Positions 21,131-32,758 of a DNA stretch of 64,000 bases are shown here, in pieces. The position numbers were made by a program, and so were the translations under genes. The notes beneath the pieces are model-generated. The model was given only the letters and a program-made list of their open reading frames with translations, had not been told where the DNA came from and did not search any database. The stretch's first letter is position 1. Every line of letters begins with the position of its first letter. Source of the stretch: Siphonodentalium dalli (taxonomy: Eukaryota > Mollusca > Scaphopoda > Gadilida > Siphonodentaliidae); NCBI GenBank assembly GCA_032622095.1, contig CP136066.1, positions 4,423,784-4,487,783 on the forward strand, read 5' to 3'.

Positions 21131-21358
21131 AGCGAAAGCCATTTCCCTCATAGTAAAGTCAAGGCGGCGCCAATGTGATGTTCAAATTAGTTATTTCCAT
21201 TGAAAACTAGATCTTTCGCACACGTGCTGTTAGAAACAGGTGTCCGTTGTGAGAATAAAATTCTCCTGCATTCATAAATGAGAGAATCGAAATTACAAAT
21301 TTCGTCAGGTTTGACTATTAAAAGCAGGCGAAATTTGCGAGCGCACCATTTCAGCCGA

Positions 21359-21450
21359 CCCTCGATAGCTCAGTTGGTAGAGCGGAGGACTGTAGATGCT
21401 ACGACTTGTCAGCTATCCTTAGGTCACTGGTTCGAATCCGGTTCGAGGGA
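21359..21450 (+). tRNA. tRNA-Tyr-GTA: tRNA-Tyr(GUA), last before the 28-kb insertion
   Basis: Consensus copy. Its convergent Arg partner now lies 28 kb away at 50086-50158, on the far side of the insertion. Confidence 0.93.
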
Positions 21451-21707
21451 GTGGAGAAAATTTTTATACATATTTTTTTTTATCTTTTGTTTGTTTTTAT
21501 ATTTCCAATAGACCACAATATGTCCGTTCTCCGCTTATATAATGAAGTGTGCGCTTGATGTTGAACCTGAACAAATTTCCAATAATCGAATATGGTCTTG
21601 ACTGTCATTTGATGCCCATCATGCGCTAACTTCGAAAATGGCGCCCATTAACACTAAATATGCGCATGTAAAACCCGTAGCCGATGGTGACACCAAACTT
21701 GACCATT

Positions 21708-21709
21708 TG
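21708..21709. other. Target-site duplication TG (left)
   Basis: Uninterrupted units read CATTTGGAAACAT here. The left flank ends CATTTG and the right flank restarts TGGAAACAT at 50056, so TG is present on both sides. Confidence 0.75.
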
Positions 21710-21900
21710 CACGGAAATAAATAAAGAGTAGAAACGTGTACTCTATTATTTTGTAGATATCGTATTTACACGTCCATTGTGTAGAAATGCCACAAGACGT
21801 ATGGCGCGCGACAACTAATTACACTATAAAAGAGTACAATTGATTAATAAGTACTCAAATAAAGAGTAACGTGGCGTATCACGTGCCGATGTGCAACGTC
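21710..21900. repeat. Left terminus and subterminal motif zone
   Basis: Contains GAGTAGAAA, GTGTACTCT, TTACACG, GTGTAGAAA, ATTACACT, AGAGTACA, AGTACTC and AGAGTAAC within about 180 bp, the sparser counterpart of the right end. Confidence 0.65.
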
Positions 21901-24166
21901 ATTTTTTCGCAGCGTCATTTTTTCGACCGTGACGCCATTTTGTCTCAATGCTTGGAAAGTAAACTATTCTTTATCCATTGGAATCATGGAATTTTCATGT
22001 AATTACAGACTGTCCACATGTCGGAATCGTGGTAACGGAAACGCGGCAATGTTTTGACTTCATTATTTTTCATTAAGTTGTGAAATTTCATTGAAAACAC
22101 CAACATAAATCGTAGGCTACTATTCTTGACTAGGTAGGCCAACTTTACTTTCGATTTTGAATAATTAAATTAATAATTTACATCATTTTCATTTGATTAC
22201 TATAGACTAGTATTATGCATGATGCCATTATCATCTAGCCTATATATTTTATTATTTTCCCCGGACTATAATTTATGTTCCTAACCAGCGCCGCCTGAAA
22301 TTAGCTACACGTCCTTCATCCCGAAGCGAGGGCGGATTTTTTATTTACTATCGTTCATCATTGATATATCATTTAGGACATTTAGATGTGGAAATTGGAA
22401 TTTCATTGAAAGATCTTGCAAGTACTATAACATATTAATTAACGGTAAATTATATTGCTATTAGTATTAATTAATACGTATGACTACTAGTACTTTAGAT
22501 TTGAAATAATTTACATCATCATCTTTACTAGTATCATAGTATGATAGTATGTTATTACCAATTTGATGAAAATCTAACTTCTAAGTAACTAAACAGAACA
22601 TCGTAATTTCCGTATTAGTTGCTCAAATATTCCATTTTTTAAATTACCCCTCTGGAGTCCTCATTGACCTTCACCTTGGCGTGAGATTTCATGAATTTTA
22701 AAGTTTTTTTTATCATCATCGTTTATCGTCTAACATCAGTCAGTCATCATCATCATTATCATCATCGTCGTGTTTGCCGACAAAATAATTAATATATTAC
22801 ACAATGTCAATGTGACAACTGACGTACGGCATCAGTATTAGTTGTTTTAAATTCAGTCTGTTCAGAGATGAATACCCAGAAATAATTTTGAATCAATAAA
22901 TGTGCATCGAAATTGGGTGACTTGCTCACAAGTGAACTCGCATGTACCTGTAGGCTGTATGGCAATTGTTTTTCCAGATTTGTTGTTCAGAACAATGTAT
23001 TTTGACTAATAGTAATAGCTTCATTCAACCATGCAAATTTAAAATTGGGGTCCCGTGATCTTTCAAGTTGCATGATCTGATGATTCAAAGTTGAAAGTAC
23101 TTTTGTGTCTCAATCTCATATTAAAACTGCTCAAGGCACAGCTCTCGAAAGATCCTCATGTCATGAAGCGATATGGCGAGGTGACTTGGAATTGATCCAA
23201 AAATCCTCATGTCGATCGTTAAAAGGCGAGGTGGCTTTGACAGCTGGTGCTAAATTTCAAGCAGTTACAATGTATATGCTACTCTCGGGATCCAAATAAT
23301 AGTAGGGGCGGAATAATAGTACAGGGGTGAAATTTCCTTTAAAATAAATAATAGTATGGGGGCTCAATAATATTACAGGGGGGAATTTTCGCAAATCAAC
23401 ACTAAGTATGGGTCAAAAATTGTGGTTAGTTTCATATGTTCTCATACAGAGATCATTGCACATCCTCGTAAATATCATTCACATTTTGTCAAAAACTTCT
23501 AACAGTTTACTTTGATTGTTCCTGAATTATTTTAGACTTGTAGTCATATATACAGTTAGAGATATGACTTTTATGTGAGGGACTTGTGTGCTTGGGGTTC
23601 ATTAACTCACCCTTTGTTGTCATATGACTGACTCAAAAATATAGTGTCCAGATCCAGTCGCAACTATTGACACAATGAAATAATTATCTTGATTCATTGA
23701 TGTCAGATATGCCATAATGGTGAGCATAGACATGTAAAATTTAGCTTGGCAATATAAAAGTATATTGGAATCCTTTTGTTTTTATCTATAAACTCATCTT
23801 CACCATCGTCTCCACTTTATCATCTTCATCATCATATAAATTCACTATATATATAGAGCAACTATAGATATAAAATATACATGTAGTCGAACAAATCCCA
23901 AGTGTTGACCATTCATTTAGGCCCGTACCGGCAGTTTAAGTTTAATACAAAATAACAAATTTAGTGGTTCTTAAAATTCACAATGGTATACAATTGTCAC
24001 AATGTGATAACTTCTGCATTTATGTGAAAGTGATGAAATTGGAACCTCTAGTATATAATAAGTAATCAAAATTAAAATCTTCATAATAATGGATATCGTA
24101 TTAATTTAAAATTAAATCATCATTATCTGGGTCAAGTAATGTTCTATGTTGACTGGTAATCACTAC
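21901..24166. other. A/T-rich stretch without a recognised gene
   Basis: Only short open frames (the longest is 64 codons, at 23105). It contains ATC-rich low-complexity patches near 22700-22770 and 23800-23840, and a short repeat of GAATAATAGTACAGG type around 23300-23390 that recurs once at about 35435. No domain seen. Confidence 0.6.
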
Positions 24167-24168
24167 TA

Positions 24169-24420
24169 CAGTAATGCCCTAATTAATTGACTCCCTAACC
24201 ACAGCAGAATTATGGGTAACTTTTCAGGATTTAGTCGGAAATATGGCTTGTTGCTATTTATTGGAAAGCTCTCGCAGAGAGCTTTCTGATGAATGGCAAC
24301 AAGCCATATTTCTAGGAGAGCTTTCCGATGAATGGCAACAAGCCATATTTCCAACTAAATCCTGAAAAGTTACCCATAATTCTGCTGTGGTTAGGGAGTT
24401 GATTAATTAGGGCATTACTG
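24169..24420. mobile_element. TA-flanked palindromic MITE, copy 1
   Basis: Starts CAGTAATGCCCTAATTAATT and ends with the inverse, GGGCATTACTG, flanked by TA at 24167-24168 and 24421-24422 as in Tc1/mariner-type insertions. The arms are long inverted repeats (about 100 bp) of ACCACAGCAGAATTATGGG... type meeting at a central AGAGAGCTTTC. The right arm holds an extra tandem copy of about 46 bp (AATGGCAACAAGCCATATTT). It is entirely non-coding, so non-autonomous. Confidence 0.8.
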
Positions 24421-24422
24421 TA

Positions 24423-25908
24423 TACACAAGCATTTGCATCATCATGGTCGTCTGTGAAGCTAGAATATTCATTCAGCGTGTTTAGTCTTGATATATCATA
24501 TATATGAGCTACAATTCTACAGATAACATGTGGACAGTCTGCTTTTAAATAATTCAAGATTCTGTATTAAAATCCAAAATTGTTAATGTGGAACATCTAA
24601 TTTTTTTGCTGACTGCGTGCCATTTTTGAAGCATCTTTTAAAAACAACAATATTCTGGTCTACAAATAATTGCATCATTTCCATGAAAAATTTCGACTCG
24701 TTTATGACGTCTGTACAATGGAGTGGACGATCACAGATGATTCATGGTGGTTGGAATATCAAGGCTTGAGGAATCTGGTTGAATTTTTCACAGGTATTTA
24801 TGAATTATCTATTATAAACTAATTAATATATATATGCTTTAAAGTTTGCACAAAATATTAGGGGTGGGAGGTACTACCAGTGTCGCGATACGATACATAT
24901 CGCGATATGCGGTCGCGATACAATACTTATCTAGATACGATACCCTAGTATTTCTGGATGCAGCCCTTCATATGGAATTCATGAATTGGTTGAAAAAAAA
25001 CATATATTCAATCATAGTCATTATTTAATAGTTCATTAATTTGATTAATCCTTCAGTACCAGCTACTTCAGTTCATTGGAATGTTTTATATAAGGCCAAG
25101 GTCGTATGGGATTACACGACTTTCAAGTACAAAAACATAACCACGTTTGTTGTTTAATTCATTTAAATACAGTTCAGGGGGATTAATTCAAAAATACCAT
25201 GTCGGAAGTTCGGAACGCTGTCTGTATTGACGCGGTTTACTACGAGTCTTGCGATGAGACACGTTTATGTCAATTGGGTATCGGTGACTGTTAACGGAAC
25301 GATTTAATTCTCTAATATACAGTTCAACTCCAATGAACGACAAATGATTAGCATGATGTACATTTTGAGCCTTTTGGTGACATCATTTCTATGAACGAAC
25401 TCTTCTGTGTGCCAACGGTGACAATGGTATATCAATCTTTACACAAAAACAACAATGCCCACGCGCATGACCGACGAACAGGTGGCTGACCTATTTAATC
25501 GGCGCTTTGAAGTAGAACGACTTTATCATGCTTCTTTGCATGCCGTTGTATTTAATTCTTATTCTCCAGCGTAACGAATAATGGACACCGGTAATAGATG
25601 AACAGAATTGTGTATCCCGATGCACGATTTTTTGGCTATGTATCGTAGAACTCTGATTCGCAGTGCACCGATGATATCTCGCACCCCTACACAATATTCA
25701 GTCCCACTCGAACTCACTGTCAAGCACCGTTCGGCAAACCTCTTTAGATTCCATACTATTTCAGAGTCAGCTCTAATACGACATACAATGATATACTATT
25801 AGCTAAGAATAACCCATACTAGTATATTCATTATATTAATAGCCATACTAGTAATTAGAAACTTGATTTGCCATGCGATTGTCTATATGGATTGATTTGC
25901 ATTATATA
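24423..25908. other. Unassigned stretch
   Basis: Contains a 24880-24945 patch of repeated CGCGATAC/ATATCGCG, and otherwise only short frames of at most 67 codons. Nothing recognised as a gene. Confidence 0.6.
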
Positions 25909-26020
25909 CAGTTATGCCCAAAGTAATTGTCTCCTTAACCACAGCAGAATTATGGGTAACAGTAACTTTTCAGGATTTAGTCGGAAATATGGCTTGTTGT
26001 CATTCATCGGAAAGCTCTCG
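25909..26020. mobile_element. Half copy of the TA-flanked palindromic MITE
   Basis: Matches the left arm of the 24169 element from CAGTTATGCCC to GAAAGCTCTCG with a small insertion (GTAACA); the right arm is absent. Confidence 0.75.
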
Positions 26021-26652
26021 ACAACAGTTAACGGTACACGTAAGATGTTATTATTGCAATACATTAATTATGATCTCTTTTGTAGGAGGAACAAACTGGC
26101 ATGAGGGCAAGTGTGAAGGGTCAAGACAGCAATCTCCAATCCAGCTACATGTTCATGTACAAGGTGCTCTACTTCAGTGATGAAACATATACTGGAGATC
26201 ATCTGGTCGCTGAATATAGGGGAGGGTACCGTCCCTGAAGTTTCTAGATAGTTGTAAGTGACCGTTCATTGAACAAAATCACAAATCATTCAAACAGTTT
26301 AGTGCTATTGTTTCGCAGCTTCTGTAATATCTTTCACAATACAAACCCACAATATGATCAATACATTTCGCGATTCACTTTATTGCTTTTGATACAATCA
26401 AATATATCTTTCTTAGAAGCATTGCAAGTTATCAACATCAAAGATCAATCCATGATTTGACGCTTTACATGTACATATGTTTCGATTGTTTGCCCACATG
26501 TAAATATAATTGTCAAATAACTATCTAAAATAGCCCTCTTATTTTTCCGATTGTTTGGTATAAACTCACAAATCGTATTATTATGTTCGCTCATCGCCGC
26601 CGATGGGTAGTAGTACTGCGTGAATTTAAATAGGAGTAAGGTACTTGCTTAA
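26021..26652. other. Unassigned stretch before the TTAA MITE
   Basis: No open frame longer than about 65 codons (one at 26269); no repeat family recognised. Confidence 0.55.
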
Positions 26653-26893
26653 CCCTTTCATGACTGGAGTTTCCTAAAATTTTGCGAAAAACCCTGTGCC
26701 AATTCATTCTCTTAAATAAGCGAGTCTCCCATTGGGAGCCTCACATATGTAAGAGAATACACTGGCCTATCAATAGTTACCTTGACCTTGCATTCTCTTA
26801 AATATGCATGGCTCCCTATGGTAAACTGGTATATATAGGAGAATGCACTGGCATTGGATGTTTACTGCTGCACCAGCGATTGTTATGAAAGGG
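26653..26893. mobile_element. piggyBac-type MITE (CCCTTTCATGAC family), copy 1
   Basis: Terminal repeats CCCTTTCATGAC... and ...TTATGAAAGGG flanked by TTAA on both sides (26649-26652, 26894-26897). TTAA target plus CCC start fits the piggyBac superfamily. Internal AAGAGAATGCACTGGC-type motifs occur in both orientations; no coding capacity. Confidence 0.75.
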
Positions 26894-26925
26894 TTAATTA
26901 ATTTTGATGCATATACTACTAGTTA

Positions 26926-26929
26926 CTAG
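26926..26929. other. Target-site duplication CTAG (left) of LTR element
   Basis: CTAG immediately precedes the left LTR and recurs at 33358-33361 after the right LTR. Confidence 0.8.
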
Positions 26930-27528
26930 TGTAACAGAACGATGTGCGCCCCTGCCTGATCACGCCCCTGTAAACTATTGCATTAGTTCCAACTATTACG
27001 ATGCATGAATAACAGGCGTGGGATTGTTAGTCGGACAGCCGTACTTAGCACGATGACGAGATCACGCGATGCTGATTCTAGCTAGTTCTCAGGAAGGTTC
27101 TCAGTCGAACCAGTGCAGAGGTCTAAAAGTTATTAGTTGTTTTGGTACACTGCACTGGTCATGATATACGAAAGCTATACTAAAGCTAACTTTAGTGACG
27201 AGCCGTTGACAACTAGTTGTCAAGCCTGGCCAGTAACATCGTCACATGATTTTGAAAAGTAGGTTACCACTTTTACATATAAGCACTGAGGTTTTACCCA
27301 TCAGTGTTCAGTTGACTGAGTCCTCCTATGAGTACCGCCCTGGGAAAGACTTACTGATCCAGAAGAGCCTGAGAATGCTAGCATCAGCTGACCTATCTTG
27401 AGAAGCGAAGTTATGCTCTAGAAATAAACAGATATCTACGGTTCCATGAGTTGTCGTCACACTAAAAAAGTACACAACGTGAAGTCCGGTCGGAACGTCG
27501 TATCTCCAACGTACGGGGTTCTGCCACA
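26930..27528. mobile_element. Left LTR (599 bp)
   Basis: Begins TGTAACAG and ends GCCACA, with the TG...CA ends expected of LTRs. It matches 32759-33357 over the full 599 bp with two differences that I can see (near 27464 and 27502). Confidence 0.93.
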
Positions 27529-27649
27529 TAGAGATCAACTGGTTGCTGTGAGCAAGGATCAACCACGACGACAATTTCAAGGATGAAGATAGGTGAGTAC
27601 ACCTAAGACCGTATAATCTGACGTTTTCTTGCCCCTTTTTCAAAACACC

Positions 27650-27739
27650 ATGGCTTCTCAAATACAACGCGACTTGAACCCGGAACAATTGGCAAAAGTC
27701 CATGCCTTACTCAAAACCGTTCCGTATTGGCACAAATAA
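27650..27739 (+). CDS. Short leader frame of the LTR element (30 codons)
   Basis: ATG at 27650 opens a 29-residue frame with an ordered, charged composition (starts MASQIQRDLNPEQL) before a TAA at 27737. It sits where gag would begin, 120 bp inside the left LTR. It may be the broken start of a gag gene or simply an upstream frame; a 94-codon frame follows from 27727 in another phase. Confidence 0.3.
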   Translation: MASQIQRDLNPEQLAKVHALLKTVPYWHK

Positions 27740-28011
27740 AACAAAGAAAACATCTGCCCAATTTTCAAATTACTTATCCTAAGAATAGGTATAGTGTCCT
27801 GGAACTAATTGTCCTCCGGACATTAAAAAAGGAAAGAAAATACATGTACCATAAACCAAAGAGCTTTATGAAAAATCTAAATTCCAGTTCAAAGTTTAAA
27901 CTTCTTAAAAATGATGATACTTTAAATCTAATTAAAACTGAATCACCAAAATTATGTGCAATGGATACAGCACACAATAGACAAACTAGTAAAACTACTA
28001 ATACAAGTTGA
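27727..28011 (+). CDS. Lysine-rich hypothetical frame in the LTR element
   Basis: 94 codons starting at a TTG, rich in Lys, Asn and Ser, with no recognised motif. Equivalent short A-rich frames follow to about 28820 (28141, 28434, 28618), suggesting either decayed gag or non-coding A-rich internal sequence. I consider translation unlikely. Confidence 0.2.
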   Translation: MAQIKQRKHLPNFQITYPKNRYSVLELIVLRTLKKERKYMYHKPKSFMKNLNSSSKFKLLKNDDTLNLIKTESPKLCAMDTAHNRQTSKTTNTS

Positions 28012-29343
28012 AAAGTCACATAAACCTAATGGCGTTGAAAATCAACTTAAAAAGAAAAAGAAAAAAGAACAGCTATGCACATTAAGAAGTTAAATAAATT
28101 AAACACAGAATCAAACAGGTAAACACAATAAAAACAAGAGTTGAACCAACAACAACTCAGAAAACAGAATCCCTCTTTAAACGAATATAACCCGTATGTG
28201 GCGAGGCATCCATTTGTCTCCAATGTGGTCTATCAAAATTTAAAACCAACTCTACGCGATGTACAATCTAAACATGAAAAACCACTAACACCACACAGAT
28301 TATCTAGAACATATGATAATTATGTTACATACTAACAGCATGCGGTGTCTATGTTACGATTCACATAGTAAAAACATATCTGGTCATGAGAGTACAAAGC
28401 ATATACACTCTGCCAGATTCAGAGTAAAAATGATTGACAGCGCGACTCAACACCGACATTCATGTCAAATCGGTGCACAGTCATTTGCATTCCGAAGTGT
28501 CACATGCTGATCGAGTAAAATCGAACAAGAAATCATTGGAGAACTCAATTGAGCTAAATAAAATGAATAATACTTCCGTCATGGGTCACAAGACGACAAA
28601 TACAATTAACACTATACATGCGGAACCACGAACTCGAAAATTTGACAACCCGTGGGTCTACCTTCCGTAAAGATGGTCATCCACAACGAACGCATACAAC
28701 GCATGCGAATCGAGAGAGACAATCTATAAATCTGCGATTCACCTCGCCAAGTGATAATAAAACTGAAAAATCACTACAAAATCCGAAAAAATTGGAATTT
28801 TCTAAAATCACAAATTAAGTGCCCCTTTAAGGGACAAAATGCTTCAAAACAATCAAATCAATCTTACAGTAACCTATTACATTACGGGCAATCCAAAAAT
28901 CCCCGAAAAAACAGAAATTAAATTTTTTCTGTATGATGGCTACCAAAATGGCCATCCGAATATTAAAATTTGGGAAAATAAAAAAGTTGGAATAAATTAA
29001 TTCCCAAGCAGAATATTGGCCATAAACAACGAACTTCGTCTTCTCAGTATCCAACGAAGTCGATAAAGGCTGATAATCGAGATATTACTCGAAAATATAC
29101 CTGATTGAGAAATTTCAAGCCTTGTTAGACATAAGAAGGAAGCACTTTTCAAGCCCCAGAGTTGTCTCTTACCTGAACAGCCTGGCTTGAACTTAAGTGA
29201 TGCAGTCATTAATGTTAATGACCTTACTTCTTTATGTCAGATCCCTGTATACATTGTCAATATCAATGATACTGACAAGTTCTATAAACTTAGAAATGGA
29301 TGTTCTTAGGCAAGGTTGAAACTCAGTCATATTCCCCTACTCC

Positions 29344-29660
29344 CCAATTTCCACCCTCATCGCAAGTATGTGGGTGATGGAAGAAATGCATAGTTCATTT
29401 CATTTGATGCATTGACATCAACACGTCTGCTAAAAAGCGACACAAAACCCAATTTCCGCCCTCATCACAAGTATGTGGGTGATGCAAGAAATGCATAGTT
29501 CATTTCATTTGATGCATTGACATCAACAGTCTGCTAAAAAAGCGACACAAACCCCAATTTCCGCCCTCATCACAAGTATGTGGGTGATGCAAGAAATGCA
29601 TAGTTCATTTCATTCGATGCATTGACATCAATAGTCTGCTAAAAGCGACAGAAAACCAAC
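29344..29660. repeat. 105-bp tandem repeat, three copies
   Basis: Copies begin at about 29344, 29449 and 29554, each starting CCAATTTCC(A/G)CCCTCATC and ending in AGCGACA(C/G)A; copies 2 and 3 are the closest pair. It lies inside the LTR element. Confidence 0.9.
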
Positions 29661-29868
29661 CAAGAAAAGTTGGCGAAAAAAAAAAGAGAAATCTTTTGAG
29701 ATGGGCGACCCTGTCTATTACAATGACAATCGCACCAAAATAAGTTGGCCCGTAAGAGGCAACACTATTATCGGAACGCAATGTCGTGTCCCCTTCCTCC
29801 CGCTCTGATTCTGACGCTGAAAACACCAGGTCCGAACAGATCTGTAGACGGAGATGATATAACCCTTA

Positions 29869-30099
29869 ATGAACTTCGCACCAAGCTGCGTGCTCGTAAA
29901 ATTGGCCCAAGAGGCTCGGACTGATAATAATGCCTCTACAGAAGAGAGCAGTGATGATATGCAAAATGCATATGGCACGTGCATCGATGATTACGATGTA
30001 CTGCCCAACTTGGCATTCAAAGACATCACAATGGCTTTAGACATTGAATCTATTCGTGCCATATTATCAGCAGCAGAGGACGACTCAGATGAATCTTAG
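29869..30099 (+). CDS. Acidic hypothetical frame in the LTR element
   Basis: 76 codons ending SAAEDDSDES. The middle (residues about 40-70) looks like ordered protein (VLPNLAFKDITMALDIES) and the tail is acidic. It lacks relatives I can name. Possibly the 3' part of a decayed gene: a 50-codon frame from 29781 overlaps it in another phase. Confidence 0.35.
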   Translation: MNFAPSCVLVKLAQEARTDNNASTEESSDDMQNAYGTCIDDYDVLPNLAFKDITMALDIESIRAILSAAEDDSDES

Positions 30100-31053
30100 T
30101 TTGAACCTGGTCGCCTGCTCACAATTGAACCGTCCACAGTTGTGCCCATTCTAGAGACTGATCTCTAATCATCGACTCCCCCGTAGACTAGTCTGTTGTT
30201 CCCTTTTCCATTGATGGATATGGATCAGCCGTGATCACATGCATTTCTACTGCATGTCCTTGATTATATACAAGGTCCCATTAATGGTAGAGCTTATAAC
30301 GCGGTTTGTTTATCCCCGCTGCTCATTTATTCTTTGCCTTCTTTAGCTCTGCTAAAGAATTCCTTGTTAGGGAGGATTGTGCAGCGTTGACCTGAGCGCC
30401 CGGTGTTAACATGCATGAGTCTTCTGAGGAACTGCCCTTTGTACGGTTGTCACGTACACCTCCTCGGAGACTCTTTCCTCTTTGCAAAGATTGCTTGAAA
30501 CGACCAGAATCTTGCAAATTTGTTTTTATTATTTCCTCCCTGTGACTGCAGTCTGATTCCTTCTTTGTGAACATAGATAGGTGAAAAGGTGAGATAGGAA
30601 AAAATATTGACTTAACTAGTACCATTGTACACCTGAAATTCGCCAATCTAAATAGTACCATAGATAGGAATGTTTGAATTAATGTTAGTTTTTGGAGAAG
30701 TGCACATCTCCAAGAACGAGTGTAATAGTTTTTGAAGACGCCATGAATCTTCTAAAACAGTCTGCTTGTGGCTTAAGCTAAAGCCAAATAGTTACAATAT
30801 ACAAGGAAAGCAAAGGCAATCAGATAGAACAACTAGACATAGCCTAACCCTGACCTGTGAGATCACTCTAATCAAGCGACTCTTATATTTAAAGTAGTCA
30901 AACAAATGGCATTGTTAGAACGCGAAAAAATCCTGTCAAGATACATAAAGGACACTCGAACGGAGACGAAGACAATTAAAATAAAACCAGTAAAAACAAA
31001 CGGACATTAGTTTATTAACTTAACGAGTATAAATAAACAATTCGGAAATACTT

Positions 31054-31254
31054 TTGCGAGTTTCAGTGAAAATCTGCATGAATGTAATGAATACAGAATA
31101 CTTAGAAGTATTGTTACACAATTTGTTGAAATATAAAACATTGGACAATTCGGAAAGCATATCGCCTCTCGATCCTGTAATTCCACAATGTGTATGTGAT
31201 TATAATTGTGGCAATGTTAGCTTCGGTGCTTGCCCTCTGTCGTTACCGGAATAA
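31054..31254 (+). CDS. Hypothetical frame upstream of the membrane-anchor frame
   Basis: 66 codons with four cysteines near the end (PQCVCDYNCGN). It overlaps the next frame by 65 bp in a different phase. It could be the upstream part of the same gene split by a frameshift, but this is not shown. Confidence 0.25.
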   Translation: MRVSVKICMNVMNTEYLEVLLHNLLKYKTLDNSESISPLDPVIPQCVCDYNCGNVSFGACPLSLPE

Positions 31255-31546
31255 AGTTATGTCCCTCTTATGCAAACATAAACGCCACAATAGGCGCCAT
31301 AACGTCAGATTTGGGTCACTGGGTGTACGTGAAGACGCAGGTACCTTGAACGAAGAACCAACCACGTCTTCATCACTTGCATCAGCAACCAAGCGATCAG
31401 CCGAATCGCCATCCACTCCTGTAACTATCAAACGTACCAAAATTCATCTAACGGAAAATGATATTGCCTATTTACAGCAGCACCAACTCATGGAACTGCC
31501 AGAACTGATTACCACTGACGAAGCTTCTTCAACATCTACCTTATAG
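31190..31546 (+). CDS. Hypothetical single-pass membrane protein tail in the LTR element
   Basis: 118 codons from a GTG; no ATG is present at the start. Residues 1-18 form one strongly hydrophobic segment (YVIIIVAMLASVLALC) followed at once by a basic stretch (CKHKRHNRRHNVR, about residues 28-40), then a Ser/Thr-rich tail: the order anchor, basic stop-transfer, cytoplasmic tail. Its place near the 3' end of an LTR element is where an envelope-like gene would sit, but no surface subunit is visible upstream and the start is missing, so it is at most a relic. Confidence 0.35.
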   Translation: MYVIIIVAMLASVLALCRYRNKVMSLLCKHKRHNRRHNVRFGSLGVREDAGTLNEEPTTSSSLASATKRSAESPSTPVTIKRTKIHLTENDIAYLQQHQLMELPELITTDEASSTSTL

Positions 31547-31847
31547 AAAAATGTCCAAAATCAACCATCAACCAACTACAACAACTACGTCCCGCTATCA
31601 GAATAATGATGTGGCGAGCAATCTAGATGCCAAGAAGAAGGAAATAACCGTATATCCCGGAATATAAAACACGCGATTGTGCTCGCATCAACGAACTCAT
31701 ATCCATTATAACCGCTGGATTGGATCAAGAATTTAACCACTTGCGCTTGGGGATTCTTGAGTACGTAGTCACGTACGTCTCCGCCAAGACCTGTGCTTGG
31801 ACTTGTATCCGGTTCAGCTGAATCATGTTCATTACAGAAGAGGATTA

Positions 31848-32012
31848 GATGAAGAGTATATACAATAAATATATGACATTCCCTGAATATGATGTCAAGA
31901 AAAGATGAAGAGTATATACAATAAATATATGACATTCCCTGAATATGATGTCAAGAAAGCAACAAGTGTATATAAAATGAATATATGACATTCCACGAAG
32001 ACGATGTAAAAA
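31848..32012. repeat. 56-bp tandem repeat, about three copies
   Basis: GATGAAGAGTATATACAATA... units start at 31848 and 31904 and are nearly identical; a third, diverged copy follows from about 31960. Confidence 0.85.
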
Positions 32013-32758
32013 AAAAGAAACCTCGTGATTTAAAACACGAACTTATTGTGATGTGATATAATTCCAAATACGGTATTGTATACCCTGATATTATGTGCAT
32101 GCTCAAATTAATTCGTCGCATGCCATAGGATTATATAAAGACCACGGTCTAAGGCTAAAAATTAATCAGATATAATAAGTAGATTAGCTCATTATAGCTG
32201 GATACGTGAGATAGGTAGTATCGTAGTTGTTCCATAAATTATAACAGACTTTAAAGTCTTCAACATATAAACACAACTTATGGTTTACTTTTGAATCAGG
32301 CTATTAAGCCATTTAGATGTTCTGCACAGACAGATTTTTAATGGAGTAAAAATCAAAAAAATTCCATACATCTAAACCCTGCTAACATGCAGAGGTCATA
32401 TCCTCTTTTCAACAAGCAGGTACACATATGTGTTCTCATTTAACTATAGTTAACTCTGCTTGGTATCTGGATAGAGATGTACTACTCACGTATCCTGCCC
32501 ATATTTTCCTTTTACCGAAATTGAAAAGCATATAAATATATATTAACAATAGTAGTCTTGCCTTAGACCTTGGCCGTCATTGTGCTCAGTCTGTCCTTCA
32601 ATGGCAACCAGAAAGGTTGCCTTTTCACTAAAGGATAACAAATCCTAATAATAATAATAACTTAAACTTAAACTAACAGTGTGCCATCTTTCTGTTAACG
32701 ATTCCTGCTAGGATGATTTCGCATCAGCCTATGCGAAATCCTCTTGGTATGGGAGGTA

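Larger units (their letters stand above)
9999..21709. repeat. Tandem tRNA array B, left block (679-bp and 426-bp units)
   Basis: Thirteen Tyr-bearing units (679 bp) and seven short units (426 bp). Full units are tRNA-Tyr 92 nt with a 19-nt intron, 286 bp, tRNA-Arg 73 nt on the minus strand, 228 bp. Short units result from one 253-bp deletion (junction ACAAATTTGATGTTGAAC) that removes Tyr and its near upstream region but keeps Arg. Variants track position: CCCATCATGCGC spacers go with AAAAAGTAATCG and an Arg C43 variant. A 2,889-bp higher-order unit (1105 + 679 + 1105) starts at 14395, 17284 and 20173. Compared with array A the spacers carry a CACGTG motif (GCACACGTGCTG), and roughly a tenth of spacer bases differ. 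Confidence 0.95.

Noticed and set aside
23105-23299. 64-codon frame with a repeated RSSCHEAIWRGD/KSSCRSLKGE pattern
   Set aside because: The pattern comes from a short local DNA duplication (GATCCTCATGTC... and AATCCTCATGTCG...), not from a protein domain.
30323-30661. 112-codon minus-strand frame in the LTR element
   Set aside because: Opposite to the element's orientation, without recognised domain; more likely a chance frame.
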